From Opisthocomus hoazin (taxonomy: Eukaryota > Chordata > Aves > Opisthocomiformes > Opisthocomidae): a stretch of DNA of 64,000 nucleotides. How positions within the stretch are numbered: position 1 is the first letter of the stretch; every line of letters starts with the position of its first letter. This document shows, piece after piece, positions 30,501 to 43,100 of this stretch. The position numbers and the translations under genes were made by a program. The notes beneath the pieces were generated by a model. The model was not told the origin of the DNA. It worked only from the letters and a program-made list of their open reading frames with translations, and searched no databases. The DNA lies in the NCBI RefSeq assembly GCF_030867145.1, contig NC_134428.1:19075537-19139536 (forward strand), written 5' to 3'.

Positions 30501-33500
30501 TCTGCTCCTCTGACTCAAACCAAAGCCAGCCGCGGTGATTCTGTGGAGACCATCCAGGATGTAACTCAGCCATGCGAAGTACCATAGAATTGTGATATTA
30601 TTCTTCATTGTTTGTAGCTTGGAAGCCTGTAGAGGCCTAGCTTGGAGCAGTCCGTTTTATTAAGCTCCATCCAAACACAGTGAGATAGTTGTTCTTCCGA
30701 AGAATTTGTATTCTCAACGTGCAAGCCGCCCCGTTTGTGTTCCTGTATCCATGCAACCTTGTTGCTCTTACAACATTACACATTTGTCCTGTGAGATTCC
30801 CTCCCTTACAATAAAAGCTCACGAGAACCATACACACGTTTTCAGCTCTGCACACACCAGAGACTGCAGGATCCAGCAGTACCCAAAGGACACAGGAGAT
30901 ATGAAGGCTGCTGTGGTGGAATTGCTAATTTATTTTGAACTGCAGATGGCTGTAATGGCTGTGACATTTCCTACTTGGATTTCTGACCCTTTTTTGTCAC
31001 AGAAACCCAGTTAATAGAGGGGAAGGAGAAGAGCAAAAAGAAGGATTGTTTTGGGTTTGGGTTTGATTTTTTTTCAACAAAGTCCTGTGTAGAACTCTGT
31101 ACATCTTTCTTTTCATTTTCTTACATCTAAAAATACAGCATCCTCCTCCTCACACGTTCTCAGTGGTTGCACATAGTTCAGAGGACCACGCATGACATCC
31201 CCAACCCAGTGCAGTATCTCCCCAGAGGGCTTCACGGAGCCCACGCTAACCGTGTCCCCCAAGCCAGTCCTCTCGGAGCGCTTCTGTTCCGCACAGGCCC
31301 ACGAATGGTGGTGGCCAGACCAGAGCAGGCAACCCACGCTGTGGCATCTGTTCCCCAGCAGAAGTTCCCAGGGAATTCAGTGCTTTCCAGCTGCTTATTC
31401 TCAATATTTTGTGCTGATGCAATTTCTTACTAAAAGCTGATAAAATATCCTCTGTAACCACATCAGCAATCAGAAATGCAGAGAGGACATAGTGAAGCTA
31501 CATAGTGAACCTGCCATAGGACTGTGGCCAAGTCGCAGGTGGGAAGCTGGGAACAATGACTTCCAAAGCCCTTTTCTCTCAGCCACCCACCATCTGAGGA
31601 CAAGTTTGAGCATTGTCCTGCTTCATTCCAGGTCCAGCAGACCTCCTGGAAGCACACAGCAGTCGCATCATTTGGGTGTGTCACATGTAGATGTTTTAGC
31701 TCGGTCTGTCACCAGCTAGCGACCATCTCATGTGCACTGGGAACATGTTCTTGCCCACCATGAGCTGCTGGGCTAGAAAGTGAACATGTACCCACATTTA
31801 CACCAGAAGTGAACTTCTTGGTTCTTGCAGCAAGTGAAGTGCGGAACCACCTTCTCCATCCTATTGAATGCAGCATTTGTTTACCTTTCAGCAGTGATTT
31901 GTGGTGCTGTACCCATCAATCTGGATACAGAACTCCTTCTTTCTTGGAAATCAGTGAGAAACGCAACGTTCAACCAGAGCACAGGCAATGGCCCTTTAAG
32001 CATTGTCTGTTTAACTGTAGCATCGTCTCTCCTGCACTCGAGTGCTTTCCATAAACAGCAAGTCATCCTGGAAGGGGAGGGAAAGGATGATAAATAATCC
32101 TGTTATTCATGCGGCTGCGTTCTTTCATGAAACTGGGAGAAGGCAAAATAAAGTGGCGACTGCGAGACTGAGAACAAAATGCAAGGCGGTAGGTTGGGTT
32201 GCTGCAGTTCTTCTGGGCTAGAAGAAAATCTGAAAAGAGAAAGGTGAGAAGGAAAGGTTTAAAATGCCAAGAAGAAAGCCGAGAGACAGGGCATAAAAGA
32301 ACAGCTTTCTCTGCATCCCTGCCCTGTGTCTCAGCTAGCTGCTAGGGCTGGCTGTAGCTCTGGCTGCCCAATGCCTGCGCTTGTGGCGTGGCCACCCATG
32401 CTGGAGCCTTTCTCCTGTGCATGCACCTTGCGGAGAGGTGGGAAGCGGGAGATGCCAGAGCTCCGGCAAGGGCAGCTGGGCAAGGAGAGAGGCAGAAGTG
32501 GGCAAACCCTGAGAAAGAAATCCCATGGAGCAATGGGGAAGCAGAGAAGAAACCTGTTTGCTGAGGGTCCCAGCAAATAAGCTCTAATCGGTTTTGCTGG
32601 GCGAGCCCGTGGTGTTCCCTCCCTCACGCTTTGCCCCTGTGCCAGAGGAGCCTCCCCAGTTCATGGCGGGGGCATCGGTGCCCGTGCTGCAGCCGCCCCA
32701 GTTCTCCATCTGCTCTCTCCGTGCATCCCATGGGCCCCGAGCTGGGACAGCTGAGGCCTGGGCATCCGTCCCATTCCGTCACCTCTGCTCATGGGCAGCC
32801 TCCCGCAGGGAGCCCGCACAGACAGCTGTGGGGTAACACCTTAAACCTCCGCAGCTGTCTGCTCTCCATGGGTGAGTCAGAGCCTTCCGTCCTCGGGATG
32901 CTCCTGGAAGCAGCCTGGCCCCATACTGCAGCCGGATTGCCGGCTACCGGCCCAGTCTTTGGTTTGCAAGGGCACCTTACACCAGGAGAGTGCATCAGCC
33001 CCTCTAAAACTTCAGTAAGGACACACATCCGTTTCAGTGGTGTGGCATGGGGGTTACGACAAGGTGGGCCACGCTGCCAAAATCTTCCAAAAGTGCCTCT
33101 TCCCCATATAACTTCATGGCATCAGTGCAATTCCTTCAGGCCTGTAAAAGCTTAAGCCACTGTAAACAGGGCAGCCTTGGAGCCTAGGTATTGTAGAGAG
33201 AGAATTCCTCTCCCTGTCCTAGATATTTCAGATGGAAAAAAAAAAGAACATTTAAGACGTCAGCTTCTCTGCTAGTGTAAATGGGACCAGCTCCATTTAG
33301 CTTCAGTCCGGCGTCTCTGTTACACCATCGTTGTGTGAAGCTCCCGTTAAGGCAAATGGGAATTACACATGGTGTGATGAGAAAGCATACCTTTGTAAAT
33401 ACTGCACAATCACATGAGCCACATGTATCTTTCCTGAGACACCCTGCCAAACTAGCAGGTGTTTTTTACATCAGGCCTTATATTAACACACTCCTACGTA

Positions 33501-36500
33501 CGTCTGGCTGCATCTGCTGCATTAACGATCGTTCGGTGCATAATGGCTGGGTTAGTTTGTGAAGTTAAATACCACGGGCAACAGCCCAGCCACAATGCAT
33601 ACGAATGTTAGACTGCTTCTGTTTGTATCACAGAGTTTGTTACTCCTGTTCCTTCCCTATGACTTTTTCGCACTTTCCTCTTCTCGCTGCATTTTTTTCC
33701 GCGTTCCTGCCCATCCTTTCCCCAGTTTGTGGATTCCAGATCGCCTCCGTCTCTTTGTTTTCTCCATCTTTTGCCATAGCTTTCCTGTCTCATTTCAGTT
33801 TCTGTGGATGACGGAGAAGATGAAAGCTGCAGCCAGCCAGCCCCAACTGCTCCAGCACACGCCGGCAGCCCCGGAGCAGTGGGATGCTGCTCCAGCCAGT
33901 GCATCTCCAGAGTCCTGGTGCAGTGCTGAGGGCTGCTGGCTGGGGATGGCACCATGTCAGCTCTGGATGCTCTTAGTGGCTGCTGTGGGAGCAAGAAAGG
34001 CCAGACCAGGGACTGACACTGTTTGAGTGCCTGCTCCACTTCTACTCTGAACGCAGACAACAAGCGTAACTGGTGGATCCGTGTCCAAGTCCAAAGCCTT
34101 TGGGGAAAATAGGTGTCCTTAGCAACACCTGGTGTAAAATCCTGCTTTTACAGAAGTCAGTGGTAGAAGACTTTGGGGATTAGATTTCCATTGTAATTAT
34201 CAATGACTTTGAATATATTCTGAGGCCAGGCACGAGAGCCATTCAGAAACAAGGAAGGGCTGAATCCGAAGCCAGCTGTCACAGGCTTCTACCAAAAACC
34301 CCCACCTGTCTTTGGAGGGTTGATACTGAAGCTAGGTAGAAATTCCCAAGGGCATCAAAGAGGTATGCACGTTCAACTCCCACTGAAATGGGAGTTGGGA
34401 GCATTACTTAATGAGAAGGATTTGAAAAATACTCTTCTATCCTCCTTTGTTTAAAATTAAGATGCCAAATTCAAACATTCACGCTAGCCTGGTGTCTGTT
34501 TCCATTGCTCATGCTTTTAGTCTTGTAGTTTTTGTCATGGTCCTTCATGGAGGTCTCACCTTTGGTCCCAGGCCCTCTTGGCCTAAGGTTTAGACTTTTG
34601 CAGTACTTCCATGGCATATGCACATGCACAAAGCACAACAGCTGGTGGATCTCTTATTCATGGCTTAATCACTTCCCTCCGGAGGTGTGCGGTGTGATGT
34701 GTGGTCTTACTCAACACTGGCTTTCTGAGGGATGGAGAGGCAGGGTCAAACACAGCCCAGATTCAGCCCAGCACTTAAGAGCATGACTAACCCAGAGCGT
34801 GGAGTGTTCTCTTGACGTCACTAGGATGGACCTGCTTCTTTTCCTGGCATTAAGCAAGCGTTTAGTCGTTTGGAGTTTGCCTTACCACACCCTTCCCATC
34901 CCATGCTCGTCTCGGCACCATGTTGCTAGCTGCCCACTGGCTTTCCACACGTCTCTGCTGACTTTCCCCAGGCCGTCTGTCTGATCTCATAACCACATCT
35001 TCTCTGGTGGTTCACCATGTGCCCCTGGTCCCACCCTCCGTAGGGGTTTGCTGTATCACTGCTACTTTCCCATCCATCTGGAATTTCCCCTGAAGCCCTT
35101 GAGCCACCTACACCCATAAGTGTCATCAGAAAGCTTTAGCTGGGAGGGACTTTCTGCATTGCATCTTGTGTTTTTTTGCTTCATGGTTGCATAATCCAAA
35201 TTGGCTGTCGATTTAATTTGAAACGCCATTACACCAGAACAGGGCCTCAGCATTCGCAGCACTTGAGAAAGATAAAATAGCGATAAGGAGCCAGATGGCT
35301 CAAGAGACTGGGAATCGGTGATGGAGCCTTTAACTTCTGCATCACTGCTTCAAAATGCAGCTCTGATCCACAGTGGACTTCATGGTCTCCGTCCAATTTC
35401 TAGCATGCTTTGGCCGTGCCAGAAAATCTTCCCTCATAAACCACCACCTGCTTTGGCTGGGAGGCCTGAAGAGGTGTGGGGGGGTTCTCCGCAAACCAGA
35501 GGGAAATGTCACCTGCTGCACAAGGGTGACAAGGTCCCAATTACTCTAGCAGTTACTCGTGCATCGTCTGTGGCAAGGGAAATTCCGATTGCAGTGCTGC
35601 CCACCTGGCTGGCATCCGCAGGAAAGACATTTCCTTCTCTCCCAAATTGCCTTTCCAGCCATTTTTAAAATAGCCTTGTTGCTAGGTCTCCTGAAGGCTG
35701 TAACTCTGCAGCCCCGGAGGTCTGACTCTGATCCCACATGTACCTAATGAAAGACTCCTCAGAGGTGAGGGACGCTTTGCCAAAGTAGCAGTAGGAAGAG
35801 TAAGAAACAAGTAAGGAATTTATGTCTGGAGTATCCCTAGGGTAAAAACTGTGTGAGAACAAAATCTGGCCATGCACACGGGAGCCAAAAGCCGTACTAA
35901 AGTAAGCTGCAGTTTCTTATGGCATAGCCTTCCTTCCTGATGACAGTTATTTTCTAACCTAGCTGTGCATGAATTAGAAAGAAGCAGGTGCTGGAGGAGA
36001 GGTGACTATGAAATGGCACGAAGGTCGTTACACACAGAGCAGAAGGAAAACAAGCCAGCTTTCCAGGTTTCCTTTACTAAAAAGCCGTAAGAGTCTGACA
36101 GGGCATCAGCCCCCTTACTGGTAAAGTCTTTGACTGTATGTGAAGTAAACAGAGCAAATGACCGTTTTTCCTCACAAGGTTTCTCGGTTTGGATGCGTCC
36201 CTCCCCAGCCCACGCTCACTCAGCTGCCCTCTCCCGGGTTCCCTTTGCCCCTGCTGGAGAGCTGACCAGAAACTCCCTCCCTGGCTTAAGGACCAAGACC
36301 AGGACAGCCGAGCCAGGCTTGTTGTTTAGGTCTCTGCCCCACCCCGCCGCCCCGTGCAGGTCCATCTCATGCCCCCATCCTTCTTGGAGCTGGACAGGCT
36401 CCCGACATCCTTCGGAGCTGCTGGCTGCCAGACACACACAGCCAGCACGCTGCGGCTCCGTGTGCCCCCGGAGCCGGTCCCACATCGCACATCTGCGGCC

Positions 36501-37067
36501 CCGCGTCGGCGCTGGGCATCTGCTTTGTACCATCAGCGACTGCTTGGTTTATATTCGCGTATTGGGCTGTGACCCTGAACTGTCTTCTCCCTGTAAATTC
36601 CTTCCACTTGGCTCTGCCCACACTGTCCACAAAGGCTCTCAAAGAAATGCAGCTTGGAAAAAAAAAAAAATCTAAGAAGAAGAAAAAACCCTTCACAACA
36701 AACTGTCCTTCTCTCTCCTGGCAGCTCTGCTTGGGCGCAGTTTTCCCAACGCTCCCCCACAGCTGCGACGCGGAGCCTGTTGGGCGCTGCGGGGTCACCC
36801 CATGGCTGGGCACAAAGCGCCGCACGCCGTCCCCATCCACGGGGCTCGGCTTGCGAGGGGCTGGGCGCCTGCCCAGGGTCACCGCGTCGCTGCAAAAGCC
36901 ATGCTTTTATCCAGCTCCCGTCCCGAGACCCGTATCGCCCTTTCAGCACCTGCCGTTACACCGTGCTGCGTCATGTGCTGAGCTCACGAGCGGGGCCGCA
37001 CGGCCCACGAGTCTTCTCCTCCGTGGTGAGGGGCCCGGGACAGCCCCATGCAGTCTCATCACTCATA

Positions 37068-37070
<3 letters not shown>

Positions 37071-37100
<30 letters not shown>
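37071..37100. repeat. (AT)15 microsatellite
   Basis: Fifteen uninterrupted AT units, preceded by AAAAA and followed by GTGCATGTATAG. Confidence 0.95.
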
Positions 37101-37103
<3 letters not shown>

Positions 37104-40100
37104 CATGTATAGGATTGTGCCTTCAGAGTGGCAGCTCCACGCCTGTGCCGGTGGGCGGACAGCTTTGCATTTGCCCTCATGATTTCACGCCAAAAGCATT
37201 TGCAAGTTCAGCTCATCGCTTGCGTTCTCTCTCTCTCATTCTTTCTCCCTCTCACAGCTACTCACCGAGTCGAGCGGAGGCGTCCCGCAGGCCGTAAGCT
37301 CTGCGCTTGGGTCTCTGCTCGCATCCCGACAGCTTCATCTTTCCCTCGTCCTGCCCCGAGCTCATAAAGATTTTCTTAAAGACTTACAGCAAGATCAAAA
37401 TAAATTATGTCATACGCGCTGCTGTTATCAAGCCTTCCCTTTCGCCTCTATTTTCGGCAGCTATTTTGGGATGATTAATAATTTACAGCGAGGCTTGGCA
37501 CAGCAGTGGTTAAAGAGATGAAGCTGATCTGACGCAGAAGCCTTCTGGACAGAAGCAGTTTTATGAAGTCTTCAAAGCGCTATTTTTTTCTTTAGCAAAG
37601 GAGTGGATTTTTTTTTTTGAAGTGTTGTGAGAACAGGAATGTTTCTTTTTTAGCCAATTCCGCATACTTTTTGTTATAGGAGAAGATGCGGTCTGAGGGT
37701 TTTAGCAGAGGCTAAAACAGGGGAGAACTGGATCTATTTTGGTGGTGTATCAAGTGAATAGAAAATAATCGAAAATGCTGCATTAAAAATGAGTTTAGCA
37801 GCAGCTCCAGGCGAACTCGGTTCCACAGCCGGCCCTCCCCTTACCTGTGCGGCACCCAGCGGGCTGCACCACTGGGTGCAAACGTGCAGATTTGATCCCG
37901 TTCCACCCTTTGGCCAAAATGCATTTCTTCAGTTGTGCCCTCCTGGGAAGTGAGCTTTGCTGTGGAATTGTTTTTCTGCTCACAAAACGAAGCGTCTGGG
38001 CTCCCAGCGGTTGCGGCGAGGCTGTTTTCAGGAGTGTCTGCTGGGCGGTGGGCGGAGGGGTCTCGCCTGGGGCCCCGCTGAGATGCTCTCATGCATACTG
38101 GTTAACAGCCATCGTCTGGCTTTGCTCAGTCTGGAGCTCATGGAACGACCCTTGCTCCCGGGGTGCTGGGGACAGCGGCGCAGCGGCAGCCTTCTGCCTT
38201 GCGCGGACTATTTCTCCATCCCCACCTGCTGCTTGGGCCAAAATCAGAGCCCAGATTCATCCATTCCCATCCCAGCACCCTGTCTCCATCACCTGTCCTT
38301 TGGTGGAAAGGTGATGGGTTTTTTTCGGTACCCCACGTGTCACACACGTCCCCTGCTAAGGACACGCACCGGTCCTATCGCTTCAGATATGCGTCCATGT
38401 CTGCCGACAGCCTCACCTGTAATGGTGGGTGGGACATGAAAGGGATTGAAAACCAGAGGCCACGATTTCTCTTCTTTGTTAATCTGCTAGTGCCAGAGGA
38501 TCGTATTTGGCAGCAACATAAGGAGAGTTCTCATCAGTTTATATTTCTGCTTTCCTTCCCTTTAACAGCCTAATTTTGCGTGTCGCTGTGTGGAGTCCAG
38601 ATACAGCTAATCCTCCCCCAGCCAACACCACCCTCGACGCGCCCTGCGGAGATCAGCGGGTGCTGCCTGTGGGAGCTGGAGGGTGCGAGCCCCGTGCTGC
38701 CCCAGGACTGTCTGGAGGGGTTTTGGGGGGCAATGGACAGCTCGGGCCCACGAGAAGGCTGCTGGAGACACGTGCAGAGCTTTTCATGAGCGCTTCTGAA
38801 GAAATGACCTTTCATGTTTGCTTTGAGCTTGGGTGCAGGGGACAGTTGGTAGCTATTGGAAACAGAAATATTTTGATTGTCGCAGAGAAGTTCACAATTT
38901 TCCCTGAAAACTTTCACACCAAATGGACATTTTCTGATGAACCATTCAGCCGGAACGACCTTTTGTACTGCAGAACAAACTGTGATGAACATTTTTTCCA
39001 CCAGGTTTTTCTTCTGACGTTGTGAAACCTGATGGGAGATCAGCTGATATGGCTCATTATCGCGAGCATCACCAGGAGCAGAGAGGAAGACTTGAAGCTA
39101 CGTGAGATCTTGAAAACAACCACCCGATGCCAGGAAGCGATTTGAGAGACAGCTAGAGCCGAAAAGCAGGAATCGTGGTCTAAAGTCAGCGCTGATGGAG
39201 CTCCTAGCTAGGGGTAAAGTTACCCCAAGGCTGAATTTGCCTCAAGAGAGTCAAGCTGGGGAGCAGGTTGACTTCTAAGAAACTTCAAGTGAATGAATTG
39301 CAGGAATTAATTGGTGAGGTCAGCAATGAAATCATGAGTCCGTTGCAGAGGAAACAGGATTGATTTCTAAAGGGTGAAGAATGGCCCCTTTGCTAGATTT
39401 ATGGGGCTAAGGTGATGAGAGAGCGGTCAGATAATAACCTTTCAAACCACCAAGGCAGACCAAATATGCTTTGCCGTCGTCCGCTTGCTTTTCAATGCAT
39501 GTGTGTCATGTTTGGAAAACAAGGCCCCGTCTGTCCCTGCTGAAACAGAAGCAACAAAATAACGCTGCCTGTTAGGAAAAATGCCAAAACAGAAAAAATA
39601 TAATCGAAACATTCAGGCTGGCAGTGAATGGGGATGAAGGCAATAAATCTTGAAAGCACACTGCGTTATCTCGGGCAGGAGCTGCTGGCGCTGCTCTTCG
39701 GCCAGCATTTCGCCAGCCCGGGGAGGCTTCCTCCGGTGCCCGGTTATCTGGAGCGCCTTCAGCCAAGGCCACCGGCTCGGATGCACAAGGGGGGTTGAAT
39801 GGGAAGAGATACGCGTCCCTCCCGCCGCAGCTGTTTGCTCCGCTCACTGGAGATGCGCTGCGTGGGGAGGCAGCTGCAGGTGCAGCGGGGATGATGAACT
39901 AACCCCGCAGGCACCCGGCCGGTAAAACAGGAGGCAGAGAGGGGTGGCTTCACTGAGGAAGGACATGCGGCGCTTGACGGAGCTGGTCCAAGGCCATCTA
40001 GCACGGTGCTGGTGCTCCCGCATCACCCAAAGGGCTCGGTGGGCTGGCGGCTGCCGCTCCGGTACTGCAGCCTCCCGCACCGTTACGAGGGCTTTCTTGA

Positions 40101-43100
40101 TGCCTGCACAAGCCACTGATCCCTAGTGACTCTGGGTTTGCTTTAACACAAATAAACTCGGAGTAAGTGGTCAAGGAACCCCTATAATTCAGCTACAAAT
40201 TTGATATAAAGGAAGACACAAACTTTTCTTCCGGATTTAAGTAGAGTTGAAACACGAGCAATAGAGGGGGGAAACCCTGCAAACAAAAATAGTATCCTTG
40301 AGTCTTCTGCTTATTACATGACAACAAAGGCATGTGAGGCTGTAAAGCTCTTGGCTCATGGCCTCGCCCTGCTGTCACACAAGTCCTGGAGAAGTTACAA
40401 AAGTCCAGCAGGAATCCGTGAGTTCTGATGAGGAGGATTGCTGCTTCCCCGCTCCGCTGCCCCGCTGACAGGAGTCGGCACAGAGATGTGCCACAAGGCA
40501 ACAGGGTGGCAGCGACCGCTTCGTTGCTGCCCAGCACTGCGCCCCATGGCTCTGTTCACCCCGTTTTCCATGCTCAGTGTCCGCTCTCCCGTTGCGGTGC
40601 TATGGTCTGTGAGTCATCTGTCAGCTGCCGGTGCAGCGGCAAGGCCCAGCCTTGGCCAGCCAAAAAGGGTCACCCGGAGGGACGTGGGCTCTGGGGAGCA
40701 CATCAAAGCTGGGGGACTGCAATCCTTCTCTGAAGAGCAGCTCCTCTTCGAGATTTTTCAGAGACCACCCTCTGCCCTTTTGCTTGCTTTGATGTTCTTC
40801 AGATGGAGACAGGCTTTTGAAATGCTTGACTATAGGGGAAAAAATGTGGAGGAGAATGCTGTTTCTCCCCCTGGTTCTTTCCCCCATCTGCTCAAGGGCT
40901 TGATCCTGCAAGTACTGCTGAGACAAAACTGCAGTCAGTGGGGGAAAGATGTTTTCCAAGACAGCTCCAAGGTGGGCAGTAAGCACAGAGTGATCAGCTC
41001 CTGTCTGTGTTGCTCCGGGCTCGTCAGGCAGAGACCAGGGAAATCTGCTTTTTCTAAGGTGCCGGCATAGCTCCTGACACGGAACACATCGGTTTGAGGT
41101 CTCGAGGCATAGCTGTGAGACCCCAGCTTGCTGTGAGAATGTTGATCTGGTAAGGATTACCTCTGTTCCGCAAAACGCAGCCCTTTTTCTCCGCTGTAGT
41201 AATTTTTCTGCAGTTAGGACTTGCCACTGAACAGCTTAAACTGCAGGCACTCATACAGCGCAGGCAGCAGCCTCTACCTTTGGGTGGACAGCGTGTATCA
41301 GATGGCACCCGGATGGTTTCAGCATGAATCACTCACTGCCTCTGTAACCAACATTCCCATAGCTTAAATCTATCAAAAAGAACATAAACCACATCAGAAG
41401 CTAATTCTCAGATACTCATTTGCTAAGACTTTGGAAATCTCTTACATTAAACAGATTGTCTTTCTACAGGAGTATGAAGCTGCCCTAATTATACAAAGGG
41501 TGGAAAGGGACAATCTTCCATCTGGGAAGGCTGTTGAACTTTTTCTGGCTTCCTAAAAAGCCATTGTCTTGTAAACTGAGCATTCCTTCACTAGCCTGGT
41601 AGACACAACATCCCCCATGTCCCAGCCACGCGCCATGCAAGGCCGGCTTCGCTCTCTGCCGAGCGGCGGTACCCAGGCAAGCCGGCCGGAAGAGCCACGG
41701 GCGCAGCCCCATGGGGATCAGGGGTGTGGGCAGCCTTCTGCTGGCTGCCTCCAAAACGCCCCGCTAGCAGCACGACATGCTGCCAGACACGGTCCTGCGC
41801 TGGCTGGTCCCTCAGCGGTGGCATCTGGGCTGTCGTTTTTTGGAAGGATGCACTTTGCTCCAAGAACCGACAGCACGTCGGGCCCCTTCTCCCTTCCCTT
41901 GACAGTGTATCCCCCCACCATTCCTGCGTGGGGTGCATGTGAGGTGCAGCTCCAGGCAATGTGGCGGAGCAAGAGGTGCAAGTGTCCAACCTTCTGGTTC
42001 CCTCCTCTATCAAGCCGTGAGACACCAACAGCGATTCCCACCTCTCGCCTCCCCACTGGCCTTCTAAATTTGGGAATCAAACCTTGGAGCTTCCACACCA
42101 CGAGTCACTGGGCTTGCGGGGATCTCACTGGGGATCTGTCAGCAGCAGCTTCTGAAGCTTTGGTCTGGTGGCTCGTAGGGTTCTCCATCCAGCTGGAGGT
42201 AGGATGAAAACCCCGGATCTGCAGGAAGATGAGCTGCTTCGTTACAAAGACTGCCTTGTTTCTCACCAGCCACCCAGGCGGCAAGCAGGGCCAGGTTCAG
42301 GCACAGTGACCACCTGGGGAGGTGACATCTCAAGGTACTAAACAACACCCATCAAACACCTGTTGCTTGCAAACCATGCACAGTTCTTTTCTGCAGCTGA
42401 AGAACAAACTGTGAGCAGCAGTGAGGTGTTAGCTATTAACACCAAGTCAGATCTTATAGGGAAGATTTTAATCCCATGTTATGATAATCCCACACAGTTT
42501 TATTCTGCACCAGTAGCTTTTATTCTTAGTTTCCTTCATCTGGTGGCCACGATGTATTCGGTTTCTGTTTGCATACATGCTCCGGTACATGCTATTGCAC
42601 AGCTGATGGGCCTGAAGTGCAGGCTTTGTTGAAGGTATATTTCTTTCAAAAGGTTTTACGTTACTAAAGGTAGCAAGTCACAAAATAAAACCATTGTTGC
42701 AAATATCATTTGAAGTTAATCTTCATATAATCCACAGTAAATATTTATACGCAATACCATAGTGGCTGGATTTGTTTACAGTTTGAAATTGTTGGAGAGA
42801 GGCTTCTGTATAGATTAGTCAGATAATCTGCTGTAATCTGCTTAAAAAGCAGCTGAAATGGGTTTTCTTTCACTGAATCATGTTAGCCCTACGTGCACAG
42901 TGACTTCAGACAGGGAACGGATTCAAGTACAAAGGGCATTTACCTTGTGGGCGCTCAGAGCATTGCTCGCATTGCAGGACGGCCATAAATTTCCTCTCCT
43001 GCCTTAAAGACTGGGACAGCTGCAGCGGCTGAATTTAAACCAAGACAAGCGTCAGGCTCTGCTATCCCGTTTCCTCGCTGCAGCTTTTGAACTACATCGC

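Noticed and set aside
39634..39798. A 54-codon plus-strand ORF with an amphipathic leucine-rich start
   Set aside because: A short ORF in a GC-rich intergenic block with other frames open. No supporting promoter, splice site or homology.
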